The notes under the pieces are model-generated. The model ran no database searches and was not told the origin of the DNA. It saw only the letters and a list, made by a program, of their open reading frames with translations. Below, piece by piece: positions 50,580 to 58,521 of a stretch of 64,000 nucleotides of DNA (positions within the stretch are counted from its first letter, which is position 1; every line of letters begins with the position of its first letter). The stretch spans positions 53,414-117,413 of the forward strand of contig JAAVIC010000001.1 of NCBI GenBank assembly GCA_014799385.1. Direction: 5' to 3'. Position numbers and translations under genes: made by a program. Source of the stretch: Oscillospiraceae bacterium (lineage in GTDB: Bacteria; Bacillota; Clostridia; Oscillospirales; Ruminococcaceae).

Positions 50580-52972
50580 TTTTGCACCTGCTTCCTTTTC
50601 GCGGTATGTTTCTCTGAGCGAACGAGCATATAAACCGTAAACCCGAGGACGATTGCCGCAAAGATAAGTCCGATTATATTAACATTGCCGGTGAACAGTC
50701 CGCCGAATTGATAGATCATCAGTGATACGGCATACGCGAAACCGCACTGATAACCGATCGCGAACCACGTCCATTTTGCACTGTTCATCTCGCGGCGTAT
50801 CGCTCCGATTGCCGCAAAGCACGGCGCGCACAACAGGTTGAACACGAGGAACGAGTATCCCGCGAGAGGGGTCATTGCAACGAAGTCGAGAACTCCGAAT
50901 ACTCCGACAACCTCCTCTTTCGCAACCAGCCCCATAACAGTCGCGACTGCCGCGGTCGGCTCGCCGAATCCGAGAGGAGCAAAAATCCAACAAATCGCAG
51001 AGCCGATTTTCCCGAGAACCGTATCCGCAAGCTCAAACTCCGTGCCGAAGCCGAACGCTCCGTCCACCCAGCCGAACGAGCTGCCTGCCCAGATAACGAT
51101 CGAGGACAACAGAATAATTGTACCCGCCTTTTTGATGAAGCTCCAGCCGCGCTCCCACATCGAGCGCATTACATTGCCGAATGTAGGCAGATGATACGCG
51201 GGAAGTTCCATTACAAACGGCGCGGGGTCGCCCGAAAACATCTTGGTTTTCTTCAGCATAATTCCCGATACAACGATTGCCGCAACTCCTATAAAGTACG
51301 CGCTCGGCGCAACCCACCACGCTCCGCCGAACAGAGCCGCCGCAATAAGCGCGATGATGGGCATTTTTGCGCCGCACGGAATAAATGTCGTGGTCATAAT
51401 CGTCATACGGCGGTCGCGCTCGTTTTCAATGGTACGCGACGCCATAATTCCGGGAACGCCGCACCCCGAGCCGATAAGCATAGGGATAAAGCTCTTTCCC
51501 GACAGACCGAAACGGCGGAAAATTCTGTCCATAACGAACGCGATTCTCGCCATATAGCCGCAGCCCTCCAGAAACGCGAGGAAGATAAACAGAACCAACA
51601 TCTGCGGAACAAATCCCAGAACCGCGCCGACACCGCCGACAATACCATCGACAATCAGACTTTCGAGCCAATCAACGCAGTTTATCGCGTCCAGACCCGA
51701 TTCGATCAAGCCCGGGATTCCGGGAACCCAAATTCCGTAATCTGCGGGGTCAATGCTTTCGCCGATTGCCTCCATAGGCTCGTCAACCAACTCGGAGATG
51801 TCAAAGCCCTGCTCCGCAAGCTCATCGCCGTATGTACCGTAAGCCTCGTCAAAATCGCCGAACGAGCCGTCCTCAATCGCGCCGAGAATGTCCTCCGCGC
51901 CGATCACCTCCGCGTCGGCAGCCTCCCGAACAAGTGCCGTAACCTCATCGGTGAAGATGTTCTCTGCGGCATAATCGTCCTGAGCAGATTCGTAATCGGA
52001 GGTTCCGATACCGAACAAATGCCAGCCGTCGCCGAACACCCCGTCATTCACCCAGTCGGTGAAAATCGCCCCGACAGACGTTATCGACACATAGTACACG
52101 ATCACCATAATCGCCGCGAAAATCGGCAGCGCAAGGATTCGGTTGGTGACGACCCTGTCAATCTTATCGGAGAGCGTTGCGCCCGTGTTTTTCTTTCGGC
52201 AGCACTTCTTGGTTATTTCGCCGATAAGCGTGTAACGTCCGTCCGTGATTATGCTTTCGGAATCATCGTCCGCTGTTTCCTCGCACGTCTTGATTTCCGT
52301 TTCGATTTTCTCCGCCGCGCTTTCGGGAAGTTTAAGCTCTTCGAGAACCTTTTCATCCCGCTCGAACACCTTTACCGCGTACCAACGCTTGCGCTCCTCG
52401 GGAACATCGCCCAGAGAATCCGTAATATTCGTCAGAATATTTTCAATGTCGTCATTGAATTTCATCGGCTCAACGGCAGCATTCGATTGCGCGGCCTTGA
52501 CCGCCGATTCCGCCGCCTCTTTTATGCCGCTGCCCTTAAGCGCGGAGATTTCGCAGACCGCGCACCCGAGCTGTTCCGACAGCTTTTCCGTGTTGATTTT
52601 GTCGCCGTTCTTCTGCACTGCGTCCATCATATTCACCGCAACCACCATCGGAATCCCCAGCTCTGCGAGCTGCGTTGTGAGATACAGATTCCTTTCGAGG
52701 TTCGTTCCGTCAACGATGTTCAGAATCGCGTCCGGACATTCGTTCAGCAGATAATTCCGCGAAACAACCTCCTCTGTTGTGTACGGCGAGAGGGAATAAA
52801 TTCCCGGCAAGTCCGTAATCGTTACGTTCTTGTTTCCGCGGAGCTTTCCCTCTTTTTTCTCCACGGTTACGCCGGGCCAGTTCCCGACAAACTGATTTGA
52901 ACCCGTCAAGGCGTTAAACAGCGTAGTTTTTCCGCTGTTAGGATTGCCCGCAAGAGCTATTTTAATGCCCAT
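50573..52972 (-). CDS. feoB: Ferrous iron transporter FeoB
   Basis: 799 residues. The N-terminal G domain has GNPNSGKTTLFNALTG (G1, residue 9 on), DLPGIYSLSPYT (G3) and NMMDAVQKNG (G4). The membrane part carries the Cys motifs GSGCGVPGIMASR and FIPCGAKMPI, and LCAPCFAAIGAIRREM near the end. Between the first and second membrane segments is an unusual acidic insert of roughly 100 residues (about 320-425; ADAEVIGAEDILGAIEDGSF), presumably outside the cell. Part of feoA-feoA-feoB-Cys-rich operon behind iron-type operators. Confidence 0.96.
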   Translation of the reverse strand: MGIKIALAGNPNSGKTTLFNALTGSNQFVGNWPGVTVEKKEGKLRGNKNVTITDLPGIYSLSPYTTEEVVSRNYLLNECPDAILNIVDGTNLERNLYLTTQLAELGIPMVVAVNMMDAVQKNGDKINTEKLSEQLGCAVCEISALKGSGIKEAAESAVKAAQSNAAVEPMKFNDDIENILTNITDSLGDVPEERKRWYAVKVFERDEKVLEELKLPESAAEKIETEIKTCEETADDDSESIITDGRYTLIGEITKKCCRKKNTGATLSDKIDRVVTNRILALPIFAAIMVIVYYVSITSVGAIFTDWVNDGVFGDGWHLFGIGTSDYESAQDDYAAENIFTDEVTALVREAADAEVIGAEDILGAIEDGSFGDFDEAYGTYGDELAEQGFDISELVDEPMEAIGESIDPADYGIWVPGIPGLIESGLDAINCVDWLESLIVDGIVGGVGAVLGFVPQMLVLFIFLAFLEGCGYMARIAFVMDRIFRRFGLSGKSFIPMLIGSGCGVPGIMASRTIENERDRRMTIMTTTFIPCGAKMPIIALIAAALFGGAWWVAPSAYFIGVAAIVVSGIMLKKTKMFSGDPAPFVMELPAYHLPTFGNVMRSMWERGWSFIKKAGTIILLSSIVIWAGSSFGWVDGAFGFGTEFELADTVLGKIGSAICWIFAPLGFGEPTAAVATVMGLVAKEEVVGVFGVLDFVAMTPLAGYSFLVFNLLCAPCFAAIGAIRREMNSAKWTWFAIGYQCGFAYAVSLMIYQFGGLFTGNVNIIGLIFAAIVLGFTVYMLVRSEKHTAKRKQVQNC

Positions 52973-52992
52973 ATTAACTCCTTATCTTAATA

Positions 52993-53095
52993 GCAAATTC
53001 AAAACCACACAGACGAGCTAACGCTCGTCTGCGTTCGCTGAGCGACCCGTTACACCGCTGCACGGTGTAACGCGCCGCTCGCGTTTTGAATTTGC
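52993..53095 (-). repeat. Palindromic 5'-UTR element upstream of feoB
   Basis: Arms GCAAATTCAAAAC/GCGTTTTGAATTTGC, inner hairpins ACAGACGAGC/GCTCGTCTG and CGTTACACCG/CGGTGTAACG. The gene-proximal flank TATTAAGATAAGGAG leads into the feoB start. Confidence 0.85.
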
Positions 53096-53107
53096 GTTAT
53101 CTAAATG

Positions 53108-53268
53108 GCAAATCCGAAAACGTGCGCGCTCCGCGCGCACTTGCCAAGTGTCACCTCACACCGCTGCGCGGTGTAACGCGGCAACAGGATGTTGCCAGCG
53201 ACCGCCCAAAGCGCGGCACGGATGCCGCGCAATCAAGGCGGTTGCTATAGCTCGCATTTCGGATTTGC
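53108..53268 (-). repeat. Palindromic 5'-UTR element, second type, between feoA and feoB
   Basis: Arms GCAAATCCGAAA and TTTCGGATTTGC (covarying variant). The interior is enlarged, with GTGCGCGC/GCGCGCAC, ACACCGCTGCGCGGTGT and a GCGGCA...TGCCGC block. Its tail TTATAACGCGCTAAA overlaps the feoA stop codon. The 52973-53304 gap is entirely these two copies. Confidence 0.8.
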
Positions 53269-53304
53269 GTTTCACCCCAATACGTTGTTTCGGATTATAA
53301 CGCG

Positions 53305-53523
53305 CTAAACCTCTATCATCTCCGCGTCCGCCTTGCGGAGCGAAAGCTCATATCCGCGAACCGTTACCTCAATCGGGTCGCCCAACGGTGCGACTTTTCT
53401 TACATATACCTCCGCGCCCTTTGTAATGCCCATATCCATTATTCTGCGCTTTATCGCGCCCGAGCCGTTCAGCCGTTTTACCGTGACTGTCTGCCCGATT
53501 TTCGCATCTCGTAATGTGTTCAT
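53305..53523 (-). CDS. feoA: FeoA-family protein
   Basis: 72 residues, SH3-like beta barrel: LRDAKIGQTVTVKRLNGSGAIKRRIMDMGITKGAEVYVRKVAPLGDPIEVTVRGYELSLRKADAEMIEV. In parts: GQTVTVKRL, RRIMDMGITKG and PIEVTVRGYELSLRK are family hallmarks. It helps FeoB, probably by touching its cytosolic part. GGAGGG precedes the start. Second of two feoA genes. Confidence 0.93.
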   Translation of the reverse strand: MNTLRDAKIGQTVTVKRLNGSGAIKRRIMDMGITKGAEVYVRKVAPLGDPIEVTVRGYELSLRKADAEMIEV

Positions 53524-53538
53524 AGACCCTCCTTAATG

Positions 53539-53633
53539 GCAAACCCGAAACCGTGCACACCTGCGGTGTGCACTTGCCTGAGTGGCATGGTTCACGCTGC
53601 GCGTGCACCGCGCCACTCGCATTTCGGATTTGC
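53539..53633 (-). repeat. Palindromic 5'-UTR element upstream of feoA
   Basis: Arms GCAAACCCGAAA and TTTCGGATTTGC, inner hairpins GTGCACACC/GGTGTGCAC and TGGTTCACGC/GCGTGCACCG. The right side GCCATTAAGGAGGG runs into the feoA ribosome site. A further decayed copy spans about 53660-53735. Confidence 0.8.
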
Positions 53634-53733
53634 ACTTCACCCCGATACATTATTTCTGATTATAGTGTGCAAAACCGTTCGTGATCCGCGCGCACTTGAT
53701 AAGCGTTACTTCACACCGATGCGCGGTGAATGG

Positions 53734-53946
53734 CTACACCATAATTCTCCGCGCCATCTCCTTGGAAACCGCCACGCGGCTGTCCTTGACCTTGACGATA
53801 AAATTTCCGCCCATTTCGGACACGATCGTCACCTCCGCGCCGACCACAAATCCCAGACTCTCCAGAAATCGTTTCACTTCACCGCTTCCGCCGACCTTGC
53901 CTATCGTAACTTTTTCGCCCGTCCGTGCCAATACCAACGGCATCAT
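53734..53946 (-). CDS. feoA: FeoA-family protein, first copy
   Basis: 70 residues: PLVLARTGEKVTIGKVGG, RFLESLGFVVGAEVTIVSE, FIVKVKDSRVAVSKEMARRI. Same SH3-like fold as the second FeoA but only about 30 percent identical, so the two are probably not interchangeable. First gene after the triple operator. Confidence 0.9.
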   Translation of the reverse strand: MMPLVLARTGEKVTIGKVGGSGEVKRFLESLGFVVGAEVTIVSEMGGNFIVKVKDSRVAVSKEMARRIMV

Positions 53947-53969
53947 AACCTACCCCCAAACCGAACGCT

Positions 53970-54056
53970 GTTAGTTTTCGCTAACCTCTGCGTTGAATGT
54001 ATGGGTTAGGTTTCCCTAACCCCAAATCTCAAATATAAGGTTAGCATTAGCTAACC
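53970..54056 (-). promoter_or_regulatory. Three DtxR/IdeR-like operators before the feo operon
   Basis: GTTAG-6-CTAAC (53970-53985), GGGTTAGG-4-CCTAACCC (54003-54022) and GGTTAGC-4-GCTAACC (54039-54056). The core GGTTAG...CTAACC resembles the TTAGGTTAGGCTAACCTAA iron box of DtxR-type repressors. Three sites between promoter and gene imply tight iron-dependent repression. Confidence 0.78.
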
Positions 54057-54064
54057 CTAGTTAT

Positions 54065-54093
54065 ATTTTACTACCCCTTGGCAAAAAAGTCAA
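54065..54093 (-). promoter_or_regulatory. Promoter of the feo operon
   Basis: TTGACT (54093-54088), 17-base spacer, TAAAAT (54070-54065) on the minus strand, directly upstream of the three operators. Confidence 0.75.
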
Positions 54094-54185
54094 GGGGTTT
54101 TTGTAAAATCCACGGAAAAAAATCTACTTTCGTTTATTTTGCACAAAAATCCGTCAGATTAATTGTGAACATTTCCCAAAACAAA

Positions 54186-54728
54186 TTATGCAATTGATTT
54201 CCCAAGCTCAAATGCTTCGCTCAAAGCCTTGTGATTCGCAATATCGCCGCCATCATTTACACCGCCCGCGAACACTTTCCCCGCGAAACGCGCTTTCTCG
54301 AAACAGTCGATCCAACCTTGAACACCCTTAGCCGCGCCTGCGTCAACGTAATCTTCGTCCTCGGCGGCGGCGCTCAGCAGATACACATCGCGGAACGCGT
54401 AATCCGCACTGTAAAGCCAGTTCGCGCGGTCGATAAGAGTTTTCATCTGACCGCTCATCTCATAGTAGTAAATCGGCGTTGCCCATACAATAACATCGGC
54501 ATTCAGCATCTTGCGCGATATTTCCGAGGAATCGTCCTCGATAACGCACTTCCCCAGCTTTTGACACGCGAGACAGCCCTTGCAGAACGCGATGTTCTTT
54601 CCTTTCAGCGACACAATTTCAACCTCGTTCCCCGAGGACTTCGCGCCTTTCGCAAATTCCTCCGCAAGAGCGTCCGAATTGCTGTTTGCACGCAGACTGG
54701 TTTCAATAATCAAAATCTTTTTAGCCAT
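54186..54728 (-). CDS. NAD(P)H-dependent FMN reductase / iron-sulfur flavoprotein family
   Basis: 180 residues, flavodoxin fold: KILIIETSLRANSNSDALAEEF binds the FMN phosphate, ADVIVWATPIYYYEMSGQMKTLIDR is the flavin loop. FCKGCLACQKLGKC has the four closely spaced Cys typical of iron-sulfur flavoproteins. Likely a cytosolic redox enzyme. Preceded by a palindromic UTR element. Next to the iron operon, which suits a metal or oxidative role but is not proof. Confidence 0.87.
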   Translation of the reverse strand: MAKKILIIETSLRANSNSDALAEEFAKGAKSSGNEVEIVSLKGKNIAFCKGCLACQKLGKCVIEDDSSEISRKMLNADVIVWATPIYYYEMSGQMKTLIDRANWLYSADYAFRDVYLLSAAAEDEDYVDAGAAKGVQGWIDCFEKARFAGKVFAGGVNDGGDIANHKALSEAFELGKSIA

Positions 54729-54749
54729 AATAAACTCCTATCTAAAATG

Positions 54750-54861
54750 GCAAATCCGAAAACGCACAGATGAAATCCGCTTTACGGATTTCATCTGTGC
54801 TTGCTGAGCTTCACCTCACACCGCTGCGCGGTGTTCGGCAAAGCTCGCATTTCGGATTTGC
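54750..54861 (-). repeat. Palindromic 5'-UTR element upstream of the flavoprotein gene
   Basis: Arms GCAAATCCGAAA/TTTCGGATTTGC, first inner hairpin CAGATGAAATCCG/CGGATTTCATCTG, second ACACCGC/GCGGTGT. The tail GGTTATAACGCACCAAAA follows to about 54903. Confidence 0.82.
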
Positions 54862-54949
54862 ATTACTCTCACCGAGTTTGCTTTGGGTTATAACGCACCA
54901 AAATTTCACTCCGGACAGGGGATTGTGATTATAACCCGCAGATTAATTA

Positions 54950-55384
54950 TCAATCACAGCTCATATCCTCACGGGCTTTTTGCTCCAGAACGGCATAAAT
55001 CTCGGGCATTGCTTTCTTGAAATTCAGCGGAGCGAATGTTTTAGCGTCCACAAATCCGTGGGAGCTTGTGCCGGTGGCAAGGATTTCGGTTTCCCCTTTT
55101 CGCGTAACGGTATACGCGAACTCGATACGCGCGACGCCCATCCGCGTTACGCGCGCGGTGATTTCCAGAACATCGTCATAACGCGCGGGGCGGCGATAAT
55201 TGCACGTGATTCCCGTCACGGGGAGCATTACCCCGCCGCGTTCCATTTCTGCGTAAGACAGCCCCACAGCCTTAATGTAGTCCGTGCGCGCGATCTCATA
55301 CCACACGGGATAAACCGCGTGGTGAACCACACCCATGCAGTCCGTTTCGGCATAGCGCACGGTTATTTCTGTTATGTTCGGCAT
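54950..55384 (-). CDS. Acyl-CoA thioesterase, YbgC/4-hydroxybenzoyl-CoA type
   Basis: 144 residues from ATG 55384 (overlapping the SDR stop as TAATG, GAGGAA upstream). Hotdog fold: TVRYAETDCMGVVHHAVYPVWYEIARTDYI has the catalytic Asp near residue 13. CNYRRPARYDDVLEITARVTRMGVARIEF is the central strand region. Hydrolyses short acyl-CoA esters; physiological substrate unknown. Coupled to the short-chain dehydrogenase. Confidence 0.9.
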   Translation of the reverse strand: MPNITEITVRYAETDCMGVVHHAVYPVWYEIARTDYIKAVGLSYAEMERGGVMLPVTGITCNYRRPARYDDVLEITARVTRMGVARIEFAYTVTRKGETEILATGTSSHGFVDAKTFAPLNFKKAMPEIYAVLEQKAREDMSCD

Positions 55385-56151
55385 TATTTCCTCTTCCTTT
55401 TCGACTGAAACCAACCCGCGCCCCACGCGAGAATACTATCCGGGAGAATTTTCCCAAGCAAAATTCCCGCCTTGGAGATTTTGTTTTCGGTAATCAGCAA
55501 TGTTCCGCCGAACATTTCGCGAACGGCGTGTTCCGCGAGCCGCTCGCTGGAGTACGGCACAGACATAAACCGCACCTGCGCGGTTTCGGAGAACTCCGTA
55601 GCCACGGGTCCGGGGCAGAGCATCGAAACATGAACGTTACTGCGCTTTCGCCTTAACTCCTCGCGGACGGCTTGCGTCATTCTCACCACATACGCCTTGC
55701 TTGCGTAATAGGACGAGAACCACGGTCCGGGCAGAAATCCCGCAGCACTGGCTGTATTGAGTATAAATCCGCAGTCGCGCTGCTTGAAATCCCTCAAAAA
55801 CAGCTTGAACAAAATATGAAACGCGCGGATATTGACATTCACCATATCCATTTCCCTATGAATATCAGTTTCGGTGAACTCACCGAACACACCGAATCCC
55901 GCGTTGTTCACAAGAATATCTATATTGTACTTCTTAACCGCGTTATACAACGCGAACACTTGCTTTTCGTCCGACAAATCGGCGGTGATATACATCGCCT
56001 TTACACCAAACTCCGTGATAAGCTCGTTTTTAAGCTCCGCAAGTCTGTCACGGCGGCGCGCGGTGAGAATCACATTCACACCGTGCCGCGCCAGACTCCG
56101 CGCAATATCACGACCGATTCCCGAGCTTGCGCCCGTTACCAATGCAATCAT
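55384..56151 (-). CDS. Short-chain dehydrogenase/reductase
   Basis: 255 residues. Rossmann motif TGASSGIGRDIA (NADP-type, residues 6-17), NNAGFG near 85, catalytic Ser in NTASAAGFL and YYASK (Tyr-x-x-x-Lys) near 153. PGPVATEFS follows. The C-terminus ends in KRKRK, a basic tail after hydrophobic GILLGKILPDSILAWG. Substrate unknown. Coupled to the thioesterase gene. Confidence 0.92.
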   Translation of the reverse strand: MIALVTGASSGIGRDIARSLARHGVNVILTARRRDRLAELKNELITEFGVKAMYITADLSDEKQVFALYNAVKKYNIDILVNNAGFGVFGEFTETDIHREMDMVNVNIRAFHILFKLFLRDFKQRDCGFILNTASAAGFLPGPWFSSYYASKAYVVRMTQAVREELRRKRSNVHVSMLCPGPVATEFSETAQVRFMSVPYSSERLAEHAVREMFGGTLLITENKISKAGILLGKILPDSILAWGAGWFQSKRKRK

Positions 56152-56172
56152 TCTTTTCTCCTTATCTTGATA

Positions 56173-56273
56173 GCAAATTCAAAACCGCAAAGATGAGCAA
56201 AGCTCATCTTTGCTCGCCTGCCCGTCACATAACACGCAAAGCGTGTTATGTGACGGGCGCGTTTTGAATTTGC
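56173..56273 (-). repeat. Palindromic 5'-UTR element upstream of the SDR gene
   Basis: Arms GCAAATTCAAAAC/GTTTTGAATTTGC, inner hairpins AAGATGAGC/GCTCATCTT and CCGTCACATAACACGC/GCGTGTTATGTGACGG. Flanked on the gene side by TATCAAGATAAGGAG and on the other by GTTATAACGTGCTAAA. No other feature in the 56152-56347 gap. Confidence 0.85.
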
Positions 56274-56347
56274 ACTAATCACCAAAAACTTGCTGTAAGT
56301 TATAACGTGCTAAACACGCGTCCAACAGGTTATTTTGAACTGTACGC

Positions 56348-57652
56348 TTACATTGCGATTCTGAACGGCACTATGGGCAGTCCGAACATACTCTTGATAT
56401 GGATTTCGGCATTATTCCGCCATAGATACCTCACAGCCACGGGCTGAGGAACTTGCTCACACGTGAGGAAGATTTTCTCGCCCGAAATGTCCGCGATAGC
56501 GGGATAATACACGCCGTCCGTGCCGCAGACCTCGAATCCGCTCGGCTCGTTGCCCTCCACCTTGAATCCGCCGCGAGCGTTGTTGAACTGAAGCTCCACG
56601 GTGTCGCCACGCCAGATCGCGTCCTTGAAAGCAGGCGCACACGATCCGTCACAGCCGCCATTGATGATATTCAGCGCCTGCATTGCAAACCGCCGCCCGA
56701 CTTCGGGAGCGCAATCGCGGTCGGCGCAGTCCAACAGTGCGCATATTCCCATATTCTTGAAAATATCGTACATCTTCATCTGTGCCTCGCGGATAAGGGA
56801 GTATTCCTCGCCGTCATCGGGCTTGTCGCCAAGCATCGGAAGCTGCCCGATAATAAATGTCAGCTCGTGATTTCCCCAAGCCTCGCGCCATCTGTCGAAA
56901 ACCCGGGTAAGGTCAATATAATGCGCATTCGCGCGGTTGCCGTCCGCCTCACCGTGATACCACAGCACGCCGCCCAGCGTATACGGACAAACGGGCTTTA
57001 TCAAGCTCTCGAAAAGCACGCCCGGCGAGAGCTTGCCGCGCGGAGCGTCAAAGTCAACTCCCGGCAGAACGTCCGCGGCGTTATCCATACCCTCCGTGTC
57101 AAGCCAGCTCAGCGCGGGAGTTTCGCCGTAACGGCACTCGATCACTCCCACCGTGACGTTCAGATATTCCGACATTTTTTTTGCGAAATAAAATCCGACA
57201 GCGCACTCATCGCCGTCAAAGCCGCGCCATCTTGCCGCGTTAAGCGCGGATTCGTAATTCTCGTCAAGCACCGTGCGGCGCGGCAGCGAGTAATATCTCA
57301 CGTCCGCAGACTCCTCGGGAGAAAGCTCGGGCACGCCGTCCGCGCACTCCTTCAAGGGCAGTTCCATTCCCGAGCCGCCGCAAGCAAGCCACACCTCACC
57401 GATCGCGACTCTCTCAAAGACGATCTCATCGTCCGTTTCGTCATCGGTAAGCGTGAGATTGGTGAACCGGCACGCGCCCATCGGCGGGAACACAAGCCGC
57501 CACTTCCCTTTTGTCACAGTGCAGGAGGTGGTGAATCCGCATAGCTGCGCGGTAATTTTTACGCCGTCCTCGCCCGTGCCGAACACGCGGATATTTTTTC
57601 CGCGCTGAAGCACCATATTGTCCGAAAACATCGCCGAAACTTGAAACCTCAT
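56348..57652 (-). CDS. Sialate O-acetylesterase-like protein, active site atypical
   Basis: 434 residues from ATG 57652 (GGAGGGC upstream). SASA-family layout: MFSDNMVLQRGKNIRVFG at the N-terminus, the serine block VWLACGGSGMELPL near 90 (usual form SGQSNMELPL), GVLWYHGEAD near 240 (usual WYQGE), and VFDRWREAWGN. The catalytic Asp-x-x-His block, normally near the end of the domain, reads DCADRDCAPEVGRRFA and lacks the His. No signal peptide, so probably cytosolic. Either an altered esterase or a non-enzymatic relative. Confidence 0.8.
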   Translation of the reverse strand: MRFQVSAMFSDNMVLQRGKNIRVFGTGEDGVKITAQLCGFTTSCTVTKGKWRLVFPPMGACRFTNLTLTDDETDDEIVFERVAIGEVWLACGGSGMELPLKECADGVPELSPEESADVRYYSLPRRTVLDENYESALNAARWRGFDGDECAVGFYFAKKMSEYLNVTVGVIECRYGETPALSWLDTEGMDNAADVLPGVDFDAPRGKLSPGVLFESLIKPVCPYTLGGVLWYHGEADGNRANAHYIDLTRVFDRWREAWGNHELTFIIGQLPMLGDKPDDGEEYSLIREAQMKMYDIFKNMGICALLDCADRDCAPEVGRRFAMQALNIINGGCDGSCAPAFKDAIWRGDTVELQFNNARGGFKVEGNEPSGFEVCGTDGVYYPAIADISGEKIFLTCEQVPQPVAVRYLWRNNAEIHIKSMFGLPIVPFRIAM

Positions 57653-57814
57653 TTCAATTCGCCCTCCTATCGGGATTGATCCGTATGAAATCAAGTGAAT
57701 ATTTTGCCTTGTTTATATTTTACCTCATTTTTCAAAAAAAGTCAAGAAATATCTTTACAAATTGGGAAAAATATATTATAATCTATAATGGAGAATTAAG
57801 AATTTGGAGCGGAA

Positions 57815-58300
57815 AGCTGGGACAACCCTTTCGGGGAGCAGCCCCGAGCCCTCCGCGTTTAGTGGGGGACAACCCTTCGGGGGCGGGGGAAATGAAACCC
57901 TAAGGACGGAAAAGCCCCCGCCCCCTACGGGTTTTCCCCCCACTCCCCTCTTTCCCACTCTCCCCCACCCCCTTTTTCCTGTGTCATCGTGGGAAAGTTG
58001 TTATTAGTTATAGCGCACCTATCGGCGGCTTGTCAATACCATTGGACAGTACGCTTCAGCAGCGACTGTACGTAACAACTGTTTCGTGTGCGTAAACATC
58101 GCTACCGAGAGTGGGAGCGTTTCTACAATCTCGCCGCGAAGAAACAGCCTTATCCCCTCACGACCACCGAAAAACGGGAAGGGGGGAGTAGGGAGAGGGG
58201 AAAAGGGGATCGGGGGAAAACCCGTAGGGGAGAGGGGGGAATCCCCGTTTTTGCCGGATTTTGTCTTCCCCCCTCTCCCCGAAGGGTTGTCCCCCGAAAC
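57815..58300. mobile_element. GC-rich TIR element, copy 2
   Basis: GGGGGACAACCCTTCGGGG (57865-57883) and its inverse (58272-58291) bound the element. The interior matches copy 1 (GTGTCATC-GGGAAAGTTGTT-TTAGTTATA; GTAAACATCGCTA; then about 115 near-identical bases). Shorter than copy 1 by about 150-200 bases. Apparent ORFs here lack starts with ribosome sites. The 57653-58521 gap contains this element, a UTR element and the exporter leader. Confidence 0.68.
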
Positions 58301-58391
58301 TCCGCGCCCGAGGGCGCGGCAACCCCGCAAAAACGCGCAGTGGCGGCGCAGTTTAGCACGTTATAACTAAAAGCAACCTACCAAAGTGAAG

Positions 58392-58489
58392 TGCAAATCC
58401 GAAATGCGAGCGGCGCGGTGCACGCGTAGCGTGAACCGTGACGCTCAGGCAAGTGCAAACGCGCAGCGTTTGCACAGTTTCGGATTTGC
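58392..58489 (+). repeat. Palindromic 5'-UTR element upstream of the ABC exporter
   Basis: The only plus-strand copy of the canonical gene-proximal type. Head TTTAGCACGTTATAAC begins at 58352; arms GCAAATCCGAAA/TTTCGGATTTGC; inner hairpins around GGTGCACGC and GTGCAAACGC/GCGTTTGCAC. Then CATTAAAAA...GATAAGGAG and the ATG at 58522. As elsewhere, the element points into the gene it precedes. Confidence 0.85.
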
Positions 58490-58521
58490 CATTAAAAATA
58501 CATTTTAGATAAGGAGTTAAG

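Noticed and set aside
51191..52900. 569-codon open frame antisense to feoB
   Set aside because: Arg/His-rich shadow of a real gene; no start context or motif.
58086..58370. Overlapping frames of about 90 codons in the GC-rich repeat
   Set aside because: Low-complexity Gly/Pro/Arg products, no ribosome sites, and the DNA is a repeat with inverted ends.
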